From Candidatus Dadabacteria bacterium (GTDB taxonomy: Bacteria > Desulfobacterota_D > UBA1144 > Nemesobacterales > Nemesobacteraceae): 55,062 nt of DNA. Numbering within the stretch: position 1 is the stretch's first letter; each line of letters begins with the position of its first letter. Below, piece after piece: positions 14,959 through 22,115 of this stretch. Where the stretch lies: NCBI GenBank assembly GCA_009840385.1, contig VXNX01000011.1:1-55062 (forward strand), given 5' to 3'. The notes under the pieces were generated by a model. It was given only the letters and a program-made list of their open reading frames with translations, was not told the origin of the DNA and ran no database searches. Position numbers and translations under genes: made by a program.

Positions 14959-15069
14959 TCATGATCTTTTATCCTGTAATTTCCAGAGAAACTCCATAAA
15001 AAGCCGGAACCACTGCTGGATATCAATCTCCCAATTGCGTTGCTGGGCGCGTTTATATCTATAGTTCAT
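14959..15069 (-). CDS. 36-residue small protein
   Basis: The frame starts with an ATG at 15069 that overlaps the end of the 49-residue membrane protein by 11 nt. It encodes an aromatic amphipathic peptide (EIDIQQWFRLFMEFLWKLQD). It could sit on the membrane surface. Function unknown; the overlap suggests coupling. Confidence 0.4.
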   Translation of the reverse strand: MNYRYKRAQQRNWEIDIQQWFRLFMEFLWKLQDKRS

Positions 15070-15208
15070 TGTCATCATCCTTGGAAAAATAGACGTAAAC
15101 ACACAAGCAGATAAGACCGATCCCGAGGACGAGGTAGATGCCATAGTGTTCCGCCATGAATGCGAGTTTCGCTTTTTCGAGCTGCCACCAGTCGTTGAAA
15201 AGTTTCAT
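15059..15208 (-). CDS. 49-residue single-span membrane protein
   Basis: The ATG at 15208 overlaps the stop of the preceding frame as ATGA. Residues 1-20 are amphipathic (MKLFNDWWQLEKAKLAFMAE), about 23-41 form a membrane segment (GIYLVLGIGLICLCVYVYF), and the end is acidic. Small proteins of this shape in phage operons are often lysis or host-membrane proteins; no direct evidence here. Confidence 0.55.
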   Translation of the reverse strand: MKLFNDWWQLEKAKLAFMAEHYGIYLVLGIGLICLCVYVYFSKDDDNEL

Positions 15209-15477
15209 AGTAACAGGAAACCTTGTTGTGCGGCGTACATACCGCTTCGGTTGATGATAATCTTATCGTTCTGCGGTTCGATGGTGAGGAGCGAGAGTTC
15301 GGAACCCTCGTAGGCGAGGAGTGCTGCGACCTTTCTTTCACCCCTTTTAGTCTTGCTTGACGATCTGTAAAAAGCCTTCCAGTCCTCGGGTTCTCCAATC
15401 TTTGAGTCGATAGGCTTCGCGTTTCGCGACGACAGCGAAGTAGTATTTTGCGTTACGTTTAGGTCGCCAGTAATCAA
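15205..15477 (-). CDS. Hypothetical protein, start uncertain
   Basis: The C-terminal part (ERKVAALLAYEGSELSLLTI ... IIINRSGMYAAQQGFLLL) looks genuine and its TGA overlaps the next start as ATGA. The N-terminal part overlaps the gene at 15347-15988 by about 130 nt in another frame and there is no good start inside the non-overlapping part. The two may be one gene split by a frameshift near 15340. Confidence 0.4.
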   Translation of the reverse strand: MITGDLNVTQNTTSLSSRNAKPIDSKIGEPEDWKAFYRSSSKTKRGERKVAALLAYEGSELSLLTIEPQNDKIIINRSGMYAAQQGFLLL

Positions 15478-15988
15478 ACCGGAAGTCGACGGTTATATCT
15501 CCGTTCCCGGCACCGTACCCGCCTTGTCCGGGTGCGAAATCAACGATAACATCGTCTGTATTCTCCATAATTTGACGGAGTTGGACTTCGAGGGTTCTGG
15601 TTTCCGCTTCGCCTTGAAGGGTGATATCGAAATGCAGGTCGATGTTGTAGAGTCCATCCGGGAATTGAATCACTTCATTCTCGGTGCGTTGTGTGTTGGC
15701 AACTGCGGTGATGTCGCTGTTGGTTTCGTCAACGATGTCGGTGAATATGAGTGGGATGCTATTGCCGCCGAACTCGTGTTCATCAATCTGACCAGAGAAG
15801 CCGATGGCGTAAGCCTGCCCCTTCGTAACGAACGGATGGTGAACACCGCCGCCCATGAATCTGTCATCTTGATTCTTCAAGATTCCTATCGTAATAGGAT
15901 TCCCGATGTTTGTTCGACCTTTGAGGTACACAAAAGCGACAGATGCGCTGCTGCCGTAATACCCGCTGACAATTCCACCCTGTATCAT
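15347..15988 (-). CDS. Probable virion or receptor-type protein
   Basis: The 213-residue protein is beta-rich and glycine-rich (MIQGGIVSGYYGSSASVAFV, GQGGYGAGNGDITVDFRFDY) with no membrane segment. The composition is like phage head-fibre, decoration or tail-fibre domains, but I recognise no family. It sits directly downstream of another small beta protein (16001-16303) on the minus strand, away from the main virion module. It may be truncated by a frameshift at its 3' end. Confidence 0.5.
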   Translation of the reverse strand: MIQGGIVSGYYGSSASVAFVYLKGRTNIGNPITIGILKNQDDRFMGGGVHHPFVTKGQAYAIGFSGQIDEHEFGGNSIPLIFTDIVDETNSDITAVANTQRTENEVIQFPDGLYNIDLHFDITLQGEAETRTLEVQLRQIMENTDDVIVDFAPGQGGYGAGNGDITVDFRFDYWRPKRNAKYYFAVVAKREAYRLKDWRTRGLEGFLQIVKQD

Positions 15989-16000
15989 CTGTTTTTCCTT

Positions 16001-16303
16001 CTATCCGTGAACGTCATGTTTTGCGATGACGACTTCCGCCCCAGCGTTTGCGGTCATGAGCCGGTACTCGTAGTCTCTGACGAGCCTGACATCAAGGACA
16101 TCCCCTGCTGCGGTGAGTTTGATCTCTCGACCGTTGAATTTGGCGGTGTTCCAGGTCGTCGTGCCGCAGGGTCGTACTTGCAGGACGACTGCGTCTGAAG
16201 CATAGGTTGTGCAGAGGAGTTGGTATTCGCCCGCCCAGTCTTTGCCGAGGATTTGGGTATCAGGCGTCCGCGTTTCTGTGCTGAGTAGGATCGTATGTGC
16301 CAT
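16001..16303 (-). CDS. Small beta-rich phage protein
   Basis: Starting at the ATG at 16303 (MAHTILLSTETRTPDTQILG), the 100 residues contain 'GEYQLLCTTYASDAVVLQVR' and a TTTWNTAKF segment, a pattern I associate with small phage structural or decoration proteins of unknown detail. The ribosome-binding purines (AAGGAAAA) come from the reverse strand of a family D repeat. It probably works with the beta-rich protein encoded next. Confidence 0.5.
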   Translation of the reverse strand: MAHTILLSTETRTPDTQILGKDWAGEYQLLCTTYASDAVVLQVRPCGTTTWNTAKFNGREIKLTAAGDVLDVRLVRDYEYRLMTANAGAEVVIAKHDVHG

Positions 16304-16314
16304 TTTTTTAATTT

Positions 16315-16343
16315 TCCTTGCGGTTCGGTCAGGAGGGTTGGGA
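16315..16343. repeat. Repeat family D
   Basis: CCTTGCGGTTCGGTCAGGAG and GGTTGG, related to copies at 44950, 51113, 51312 and 51544. Here it lies antisense to the operon and supplies purines upstream of the start at 16303. Confidence 0.75.
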
Positions 16344-16550
16344 TATTCTCGTTCCATTCCGTATGTCTGCGGATTGTTGCAGGCTACGGTCTATGCATAT
16401 AAGTATACTTGATGCGATCGTCCGCGCTGGCGTGAATTCAGCAGGACATGATGCCGATTTACAATAAGAAAACAATATATTTCAAGAGAAAGCGTCTGAA
16501 CTGTGATTGACTGTGGTGAGTTATGATAGACTGTGAGGGGAGACTGTGAT

Positions 16551-16928
16551 TTAGCGGTAGGTTTCCGGCGCGTCAACTTCATAAACGAGGAGTGTGACGA
16601 TCCATTTGAAAACGCCGACGAGGAAGGGATGGCTGCTGCAGGAATGGATCTGCGTTTCGCCTTCGGGTTCGATGGGATCTGTCCAGTCGTGCCACTCCAG
16701 GATTTTGAATGGCACAAAGTAGAAGTCGAGGCATTCTGTGAATTCGGGGATGCTTGGGTTCTCGACGAGATGGATGGCGCGCTGGCGTGCTTCGGTGATG
16801 TCGGCTGCTGGAAAGCTTTCACGGTGAAGGCAGGTTGAGAATCGGACGTTTGGATGGTCGGGCGGTATTTTCGGTGCGGTCGTGATGCCGACACGTCGGA
16901 CGGAGATGTCTGCTTTATAGTGTTTCAT
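16551..16928 (-). CDS. Hypothetical protein with possible membrane segment
   Basis: 125 residues. The N-terminal half is polar; the C-terminal part includes HPFLVGVFKWIVTLLVYEVD, which could be a membrane segment or buried strand pair. A Trp/Phe-rich centre (YFVPFKILEWHDWTDPIEPE) is notable. No family recognised. AAGGAAA lies 9 nt upstream of the ATG. Confidence 0.55.
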   Translation of the reverse strand: MKHYKADISVRRVGITTAPKIPPDHPNVRFSTCLHRESFPAADITEARQRAIHLVENPSIPEFTECLDFYFVPFKILEWHDWTDPIEPEGETQIHSCSSHPFLVGVFKWIVTLLVYEVDAPETYR

Positions 16929-17003
16929 CTTTTAAACTTTCCTTAACGTGCAATGAATCGCACGACTACGAACAGGAGACTTGTGATTTCCTATGCTACA
17001 AGA

Positions 17004-17063
17004 TGCACAACCTAACAGGTTATGCTACGAAAGAGGCACGCAAACTGGAAAGTTTGCGCTACG
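17004..17063. repeat. Adjacent copies of repeat families C and B
   Basis: A family C copy (CAACCTAACAGGTTATGCTAC) is followed within 8 nt by a family B copy (ACGCAAACTGGAAAGTTTGC and GCTAC). Both are palindromes with a CTAC tail. Confidence 0.8.
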
Positions 17064-17094
17064 AGTCAGTTTTCAGTTAAGTTTCTGAATCCTG

Positions 17095-17511
17095 CTATTT
17101 TTCGCCCCAAACGGTTTTATTGGCGTGGATGTATTCCTCGTCAGGAATACCGAGTGCCTCGCGTTCTTTCTCGGAGAGGACGAAGGTTGTTTGATGCTTT
17201 TTGTAAAACTCCGCGAAATGTGTCGTGATGAGATGCGAGAAGTCGTAGGGCAGCCCAGTGATAATCTCACGGGTATCCCACATCCCGATGAGGTGTCCTA
17301 TGTTCTGGAATTGGAACCCGCAGTATCGAGACCCCTGTCTGAACACCGCATCCTTTTGAAAATCGAACCATTTCCAGGTCCAGTAGACTTGGACGTTGCC
17401 TTCGGGGTAAAGCGCGCCGACGCAGGTGGTCGTGCCTTGGAAGTTGCGTCCGTAGATGGGAGTGCGGAATTTGTTTTCGTTTCGGAGTTTGATTTCGTTC
17501 ATGTGGGCCAT
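17095..17511 (-). CDS. Hypothetical protein
   Basis: The ATG at 17511 gives 138 residues and avoids overlap; an ATG at 17592 would overlap the upstream gene by about 50 nt. Aromatic-rich (NVQVYWTWKWFDFQKDAVF) with possible zinc-free alpha/beta fold. The C-terminus has a helical segment (THFAEFYKKHQTTFVLSEKE). No recognised domain. Confidence 0.5.
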   Translation of the reverse strand: MAHMNEIKLRNENKFRTPIYGRNFQGTTTCVGALYPEGNVQVYWTWKWFDFQKDAVFRQGSRYCGFQFQNIGHLIGMWDTREIITGLPYDFSHLITTHFAEFYKKHQTTFVLSEKEREALGIPDEEYIHANKTVWGEK

Positions 17512-17542
17512 CCAATTTCTGCGTGTCGTGCGCGTTTGGTTT

Positions 17543-18202
17543 CTATGTCCTCGTTTGCCATCCTGTCCGATCCTTTCGTTGGTATCCTTCATTTTCGATG
17601 TAGATAATTTTTTGAGAATCCCGAAGTTGGCGAAGCGCAATTTTTGTCTCTTGAAACTTTGATCGAATCGCTTGTGCAATCACACGCGTGCCCTTCGGTG
17701 TCGTTTCTGTGCTGAGATACGCTAAGATCCTCTCTTTAATATCTGGAGCGTTCATCTTCTGCTTCGGTTTCGGTTTTTGTTTCGATGCAAATTGATTCTC
17801 ACTTTTAGAGGGGTTATCTATGTGTATCATGATGTCATTGAGTAGCAGCTCAAGCGTTGATGTTCTGCGTTCGAGACGTTCCACTTTTCGCGCCAGTGCA
17901 TCGGGAGTCTCACACTCAGGATTTTCCTCGATAGGTGCTGCCTCGTTGCTAAGCGTATCGGGGGATTGCGTTTGGTGATTTGACATGTTGTTTGGTTTCC
18001 CTTCAAAGATGTGTTTTGGCAACTCGTATCCTGTGTCCTGCGTGCTTTTAACGATGTTAGCGATCTCATCGCCCCAAATGCCCTGAATCACATAGATGAC
18101 CCCATCGGGATGCCCGGCATTCTGTCTGAGTAATTTCGCATATCGGAAACCAGCGTCGTGTAATCGGACGTGTAGGATTTGCTGAGGTGTTAAATCTATC
18201 AT
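17543..18202 (-). CDS. Winged-helix regulatory-type protein
   Basis: 219 residues. An N-terminal alpha/beta part (LTPQQILHVRLHDAGFRYAK) is followed by a polar linker, a short coiled coil (ALARKVERLERRTSTLELLL, about 103-122) and a C-terminal winged-helix-like domain (about 150-208: IKERILAYLSTETTPKGTRV, IAQAIRSKFQETKIALRQLR, IIYIENEGYQRK). It probably binds DNA as a dimer and could regulate the minus-strand operon. Not assignable to a named family. Confidence 0.55.
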   Translation of the reverse strand: MIDLTPQQILHVRLHDAGFRYAKLLRQNAGHPDGVIYVIQGIWGDEIANIVKSTQDTGYELPKHIFEGKPNNMSNHQTQSPDTLSNEAAPIEENPECETPDALARKVERLERRTSTLELLLNDIMIHIDNPSKSENQFASKQKPKPKQKMNAPDIKERILAYLSTETTPKGTRVIAQAIRSKFQETKIALRQLRDSQKIIYIENEGYQRKDRTGWQTRT

Positions 18203-18531
18203 AAAATGTGGGTCCAGCGGTTTTATAGCGTTCTCCTCATAAGTAGACGGGGTTAGTGTACGGGCGAGGTGACCTCGCCTCTACCCTTTAAACTACCTAT
18301 GATTTCTCACATGCATACGCGCTCAAGGCACCGCTGGGGGAGCCGAACCTTCTTTCTTTTAGGCGGGAATTTAACCCCTGCTTCTACAATCCGTAGCACC
18401 CACTAAACTACGATTGAGAGTTCTATAAATGCGCAAATAGGTTGGGCGACCTAGAGGACGCAAACTAAAAGTTTGCGCTACAAGGAACCTCCCTTATCAG
18501 AGGACGCAAACTGGAAAGTTTGCGCTACAGT
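18203..18531. repeat. Gene-free spacer with three dispersed repeats
   Basis: Holds family A at 18262-18284 and family B at 18455-18483 and 18501-18529. Between them (about 18318-18420) is a stretch that resembles a tRNA on the minus strand but lacks a closing acceptor stem. No ORF or terminator beyond this. Confidence 0.7.
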
Positions 18532-19515
18532 TCAATTCATCGCGATATTGAGCTGCGCGGCCATCAATTCCTGCATGGCGTAGTTGAATTGCTCTATACT
18601 GGAGAACTGCATGTTGCAGAGTCTGGGGTATTCTTTGCGAGCATAACTGGACTCTATCATGACAGAATCCGCGAGGTTATGGGCGTGTTGTTGGGTCTTG
18701 AGCAACCAGAGCGCGATGAGTGCATCAGTGCTGAGGTGTTTCCATTCAAGTGCCCATTCCGTGAAGTAGTTATTCACTTCGGAGGCACTATATTTCAGGA
18801 TAGAGGCATCGAGGTGCCAGTTGGATTCGGTTTCATTGAAGAAATAGGCGGCGACGTTTGTGTTCCGCTTTTTATAGTCTTCGCCATAGACGGCGGTGTT
18901 GGCAGTGTGTAAATAGTGTGCGCGTTTAGAAGCCTCTATGAGTGCACCTGCGATGCGTTTCCGTTGCTTTGGGGAATCGCCACCGGTGAGATGCACGGGT
19001 TTTGACATACCGACCCAGGTATCTTTTAAATAGATATTGTTTGCGGAATTGAAGCTGTAGTTTGCGGCTGCCCAGTTCCATGTGTGTCGTAGGACGTGTC
19101 CGAAGGGGAGTTTGATGTCGGCTTCATGGCGTTTACCGATACCACGGAACGCCCAATAGTTAACATCAAGGAGACAGACGGAATCGTACCTGTGTCCGTA
19201 ATTTCCAAAGAGGATGAGCGGTTGATTGCTTTCGGGGTCTTTCGTGATGAGGGTGCCGGGTGGCAGATCGATCTTCTTGAGTGCGGTTCTGATGCGTTCC
19301 TGGGTGCCGTCCTCACAAGCGATATAGAGATGCACGCCTTTCATCACGATGTCGGTGTTATTGATAAGCCCGGCGAGTGTCCAGGGAAGCATCTTCTCTT
19401 GCCACTCGATGTCGGCGGCGTTGATCTCAATCACGAGTGCGGTGTGTGAAGCCGGAATGTGCGGGACCTGGTATTCAAGCGGGCACTCCGGGAGTCGTGT
19501 ACGTAGGTCATTCAT
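18532..19515 (-). CDS. Hypothetical protein, possible glycosyltransferase-like fold
   Basis: 327 residues. The first half alternates strands and helices, with LYIACEDGTQERIRTALKKI (about 62-81) and a region YDSVCLLDVNYWAFRGIGKR (about 111-130) that recalls the acidic metal-binding strand of glycosyltransferases, though a true DxD is not present. The second half is helical and Trp-rich. I cannot assign a family. Its stop abuts a family B repeat, and the ATG at 19515 lies in a leader with AAGGAAT. Confidence 0.55.
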   Translation of the reverse strand: MNDLRTRLPECPLEYQVPHIPASHTALVIEINAADIEWQEKMLPWTLAGLINNTDIVMKGVHLYIACEDGTQERIRTALKKIDLPPGTLITKDPESNQPLILFGNYGHRYDSVCLLDVNYWAFRGIGKRHEADIKLPFGHVLRHTWNWAAANYSFNSANNIYLKDTWVGMSKPVHLTGGDSPKQRKRIAGALIEASKRAHYLHTANTAVYGEDYKKRNTNVAAYFFNETESNWHLDASILKYSASEVNNYFTEWALEWKHLSTDALIALWLLKTQQHAHNLADSVMIESSYARKEYPRLCNMQFSSIEQFNYAMQELMAAQLNIAMN

Positions 19516-19551
19516 ATTTTAATTATTCCTTAAGCAAGTCGGGTAAAATGT

Positions 19552-19685
19552 GCGTAAGCAGGAAAAAGTTTGCGAGTGTACTAAAGTTTGCAAGTTCGGA
19601 AGTTCGAATTTATGTTTGGAACATCCAAGTGCCTCTTGCAACTTTACAGACTTTAGGCACTTTAGGAGACTTTGAAACTTTCTTT
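19552..19685. repeat. 130-bp ACTTTA-type repeat, copy 1
   Basis: This block (AAGTTCGGAAGTTCGAATTT ... ACTTTAGGCACTTTAGGAGA) is nearly identical to 29098-29228 and related to 28362-28450 and 29240-29330. The left half is largely the reverse complement of the right half, so a long imperfect hairpin is possible. Confidence 0.85.
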
Positions 19686-19688
19686 CCT

Positions 19689-19901
19689 CTATCCCTCCTC
19701 GAAAAGCAGTTGACGCAGTGATTCCAGGGCTTTTTCTGAGCGTTGATGTGTGTCCCCGATAATCTCTTTCAGTTTATTGCGGTCTATTCGCTCGCCCAAC
19801 GTCTCTAATGCGCCATTGATGCCTTTGAGGGTCCCCACCGTGAATGCGAGTTCAGAGAGCACGCAGGCGAACGTGTGTTTATCAATTGTGATTTTGTCCA
19901 T
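19689..19901 (-). CDS. Small helical hypothetical protein
   Basis: 70 residues, almost entirely helical (LSELAFTVGTLKGINGALET, HQRSEKALESLRQLLFEEG). It resembles small phage proteins of unknown role. A CAACTGATG context precedes the start without a strong ribosome site. Confidence 0.5.
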   Translation of the reverse strand: MDKITIDKHTFACVLSELAFTVGTLKGINGALETLGERIDRNKLKEIIGDTHQRSEKALESLRQLLFEEG

Positions 19902-20003
19902 CAGTTGCCTCGGTTTGGTAGCATGGTGCCGTCCTGGATGGTAAAGGTGGCTTCCTGTTGGAAGGGTATCATCAGCGCGCCTTCGTTTTCTGGATCTGAT
20001 GAT

Positions 20004-20108
20004 ATGACTCTCAAAGAAATACGAAAAAAACTCTATGCTGAATTTTCAGAAGTTGACAAAAGCACTATCCGACGTTGGGTGCGACAATGGGAAACCGAGA
20101 AAACTTAA
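20004..20108 (+). CDS. 34-residue helix-turn-helix fragment on the opposite strand
   Basis: The plus-strand frame from ATG 20004 encodes MTLKEIRKKLYAEF and KSTIRRWVRQWETEK, a clean helix-turn-helix. It has no ribosome site, is very short, and lies in an otherwise minus-strand operon. It may be the end of a degraded transposase or regulator. Confidence 0.35.
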   Translation: MTLKEIRKKLYAEFSEVDKSTIRRWVRQWETEKT

Positions 20109-20134
20109 TCCATCCTGTCTTTTTCGGGGGTCTA

Positions 20135-20413
20135 TCACTCTATTATCTCTTCCTCTATGCCGGGAATAAGGTGTGCAAGGTGGTTCACACATGCGGATTT
20201 AAGTTGCCGGAGTTGCTCGGGTGTGAGGTTATCGACAACGAACCGGTTGGGGTTTGGCGAGTCCTGTAGCATTGCGATGACTTTCCCGACTGCGATCACA
20301 GTCTGTGTGAGAAGTGAGTTATCCGTTTTTGCTTGCTTCTTTGCCAGATGTGCTTTGACTTTCCCTGGTAGCACGGGTTCATATTCTTCAGCGACATCCA
20401 TTCTATTTTTCAT
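20135..20413 (-). CDS. Small helical hypothetical protein
   Basis: 92 residues, helical (LLTQTVIAVGKVIAMLQDSP, LTPEQLRQLKSACVNHLAHL). No recognised domain. AAGGAAGGAAT lies upstream. It lies 14 nt after the Acb2/Tad1-like gene and is probably co-translated with it. Confidence 0.55.
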   Translation of the reverse strand: MKNRMDVAEEYEPVLPGKVKAHLAKKQAKTDNSLLTQTVIAVGKVIAMLQDSPNPNRFVVDNLTPEQLRQLKSACVNHLAHLIPGIEEEIIE

Positions 20414-20427
20414 TCCGATTCCTTCCT

Positions 20428-20775
20428 TTAGGCAATATCCTTGCCTTCAACACCGCGTGCTTTGCGTTCTGTTGTTCGCATTTCCAAGGTAGACCGCGCG
20501 AAATCCACACCGTGCTGTGCTTTCACACTCCAATGTGATGGGAAGGGACCGGACTGAAAACATTCAAGCCGATGCCCAACGATTGCCAAATACGCCTCGT
20601 TTGTGGATCCGTTCACGCCATTGTCAGCGATGGGCCCCTTCTGAAAAGAAACAGTATTCAACACTTCGCCAGTCTCTCTGTTGAGAATCTCGTATGTGTG
20701 GTGTGCACCACCGGCACCTTTTTCGTCTGTTACGATAACTGTGATGTAATCGTCGTGATAAATCTCTTCTCGCAT
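20428..20775 (-). CDS. Acb2/Tad1-like cyclic-nucleotide sponge
   Basis: The 115-residue protein matches my memory of the Acb2/Tad1 hairpin-domain family: an N-terminal beta part with 'DEKGAGGAHHTYEI' (18-31), then FQKGPIADNGVNGSTNE (about 44-60), LAIVGHRLECFQSGPF and the ending RTTERKARGVEG. Acb2 and Tad1 proteins are phage counter-defence proteins that bind cyclic oligonucleotides or cyclic ADP-ribose isomers and so block CBASS or Thoeris signalling. Which ligand would be bound here cannot be read from the sequence. It is the second gene of the minus-strand operon, after the RHH regulator. A GGAGATTTTACAGAA leader precedes the ATG at 20775. Confidence 0.75.
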   Translation of the reverse strand: MREEIYHDDYITVIVTDEKGAGGAHHTYEILNRETGEVLNTVSFQKGPIADNGVNGSTNEAYLAIVGHRLECFQSGPFPSHWSVKAQHGVDFARSTLEMRTTERKARGVEGKDIA

Positions 20776-20802
20776 TTCTGTAAAATCTCCTTTTTTGGGG
20801 AA

Positions 20803-20829
20803 TGCACAAACTAAAAGTTTGTGCTACAG
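20803..20829. repeat. Palindromic repeat family B
   Basis: TGCACAAACTAAAAGTTTGT followed by GCTACAGG, sitting in the short gap between the RHH gene and the Acb2/Tad1-like gene. Confidence 0.85.
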
Positions 20830-20844
20830 GTGAGTATCTCCGAA

Positions 20845-21123
20845 TTAGTATCTCCGAAAAAATCTATTTAACTCGCGGTCAATGGCTCTGCGGATAACAG
20901 AGAGTTCTGAAACACCTTTCGCCCGTGCGATCTCTTTGATATCTCTCCGCTGCTCGGGTGTAAAAAACTGGCGTTCCTCTTTCGCTTCTTCCTGTTCTGC
21001 GTACTGGTCGACTGCGCGTCGCATGATTTCAGCTTTGAGGAGTCCGGTTTTCTTACTCTGTTCGTCGATCCATTCGTTCTGCTGTTGGGTGAGTGTAAAG
21101 GTAGTGCGTTCGAGTTTAGGCAT
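20845..21123 (-). CDS. Tandem ribbon-helix-helix regulator
   Basis: 92 residues with two ribbon-helix-helix-like units: TTFTLTQQQNEWIDEQSKKT ... AEIMRRAVDQY (about 7-40), and FTPEQRRDIKEIARAKGVSE ... IRRAIDREL (about 54-86). Such proteins bind palindromic operators as dimers. As the first gene of the minus-strand operon, it could control its own promoter (21179-21207) and the terminase operon that diverges from it. No GGAGG; the start has GCACACACTGA upstream. Confidence 0.7.
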   Translation of the reverse strand: MPKLERTTFTLTQQQNEWIDEQSKKTGLLKAEIMRRAVDQYAEQEEAKEERQFFTPEQRRDIKEIARAKGVSELSVIRRAIDRELNRFFRRY

Positions 21124-21178
21124 TCAGTGTGTGTGCTCCATGGGCAGGCGATGACAATTAGTCTTTTTATAGTGTATT

Positions 21179-21207
21179 ATTTTATCATAAGCAATATAGA
21201 TTTTCAA
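21179..21207 (-). promoter_or_regulatory. Probable promoter of the 21-15 kb minus-strand operon
   Basis: On the minus strand TTGAAA (21207-21202) and TAAAAT (21184-21179) are 17 nt apart. The first gene starts 56 nt further on. Confidence 0.55.
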
Positions 21208-21460
21208 GTGTTTAATAGTTTTCAGTTATCAGTTACAAGAGATTTTTGGTAACAATCGACGGATTTCCCTGCCTCTGACCACTTTTTTCCTATTTTATTG
21301 TGTATGTATTGTAAATCAGCATATCGGGATGTTGAATGTAGTTTCAGGGGTTAGGTTTAGCAGCGTATACTATTCATCAAGTTCCGATTGCCATCTGCGT
21401 GTCCATCGTTGAATAGTCCCTCAACAGATGTTTGGAAACTGAACTGAGTCAAATATAGAG

Positions 21461-21503
21461 TGATGTTTTTGTGGGACATAGGTGGTGTTTTCGTGGTACG
21501 TAG
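21461..21503. repeat. Two 21-nt direct repeats before the terminase operon
   Basis: TGATGTTTTTGTGGGACATA and TGGTGTTTTCGTGGTACGTA repeat with a 22-nt period and 17 of 21 identical positions. They end 33 nt before the small-terminase start. Two helical turns apart, they look like operator sites. The rest of the 21124-21536 gap holds the minus-strand promoter and AT-rich sequence. Confidence 0.6.
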
Positions 21504-21536
21504 ATGTTACTTACGCGTCTATAGGAGTCGTTCCTG

Positions 21537-22112
21537 ATGCACAAACAACTTAACAAAATTCTCGAAATTCTGAATTCGGGCGAAAGATCGATGGAAGAGA
21601 TTCGTGAAAACCTCGGTGTTTCTATAAACACAGCACGAAAATATGTCAACCTTCTCATTGCAGAGGAGAAGGTTGTAAGCGCGCGGAAAGGGAAATACGA
21701 TCTCCATGAAGACTACAGACCCTTAACACCTTTAGAGAATAGGAAAATCATCAAGGATCTTATCCTTTTTCAAAGAGACACCCTCTCCATTTATCGCAAA
21801 CGTTTAAACATCCTCCTCGGTCAGGAAAACCCGGATCCAGACGAAACACAAATGCTCTTAGACTGTATCAAAACATTAGCACTCTCAATAGATAGACTCC
21901 TAAAACGCTGGAATGTATTGACCCAAGGGTATGATAGCAACACACAACAAGCTTCGGAGGACGCAAAGCACAAGACCGTAGAACGTGAAAAACAAGACCT
22001 TGAAAATGCGCCGCCTGAGGATCAGCTCATAGAGGTTGGACACTTTCATTCGGAACTGAAAACGTTGTGGGACGCGTTACCGGAGGCAGAGAAAACATCT
22101 AAAACGGTGTGA
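21537..22112 (+). CDS. Probable small terminase subunit with helix-turn-helix
   Basis: 191 residues. Residues 1-45 form a winged helix (ILEILNSGERSMEEIRENLG, VSINTARKYVNLLIAEEKVV). The middle is helical (about 75-130) and the end is acidic and flexible. It directly precedes the large terminase, 3 nt away, the usual place for the small subunit, which recognises the packaging site. The family itself is not recognisable, so a regulator is the alternative. GGAG lies 11 nt upstream of the ATG. Confidence 0.6.
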   Translation: MHKQLNKILEILNSGERSMEEIRENLGVSINTARKYVNLLIAEEKVVSARKGKYDLHEDYRPLTPLENRKIIKDLILFQRDTLSIYRKRLNILLGQENPDPDETQMLLDCIKTLALSIDRLLKRWNVLTQGYDSNTQQASEDAKHKTVEREKQDLENAPPEDQLIEVGHFHSELKTLWDALPEAEKTSKTV

Positions 22113-22115
22113 TGG

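Noticed and set aside
18318-18420. tRNA-like sequence on the minus strand
   Set aside because: It has a D-arm-like GTTTAGTGGG, GATTGTAG and a TTAAATTCCCG arm, but the T-loop lacks the usual C, the T-stem has mismatches and no acceptor stem or CCA can be formed.
18455-18529. Possible CRISPR array
   Set aside because: Only two copies of a palindromic repeat that occurs singly across the window; no regular spacers or cas genes.
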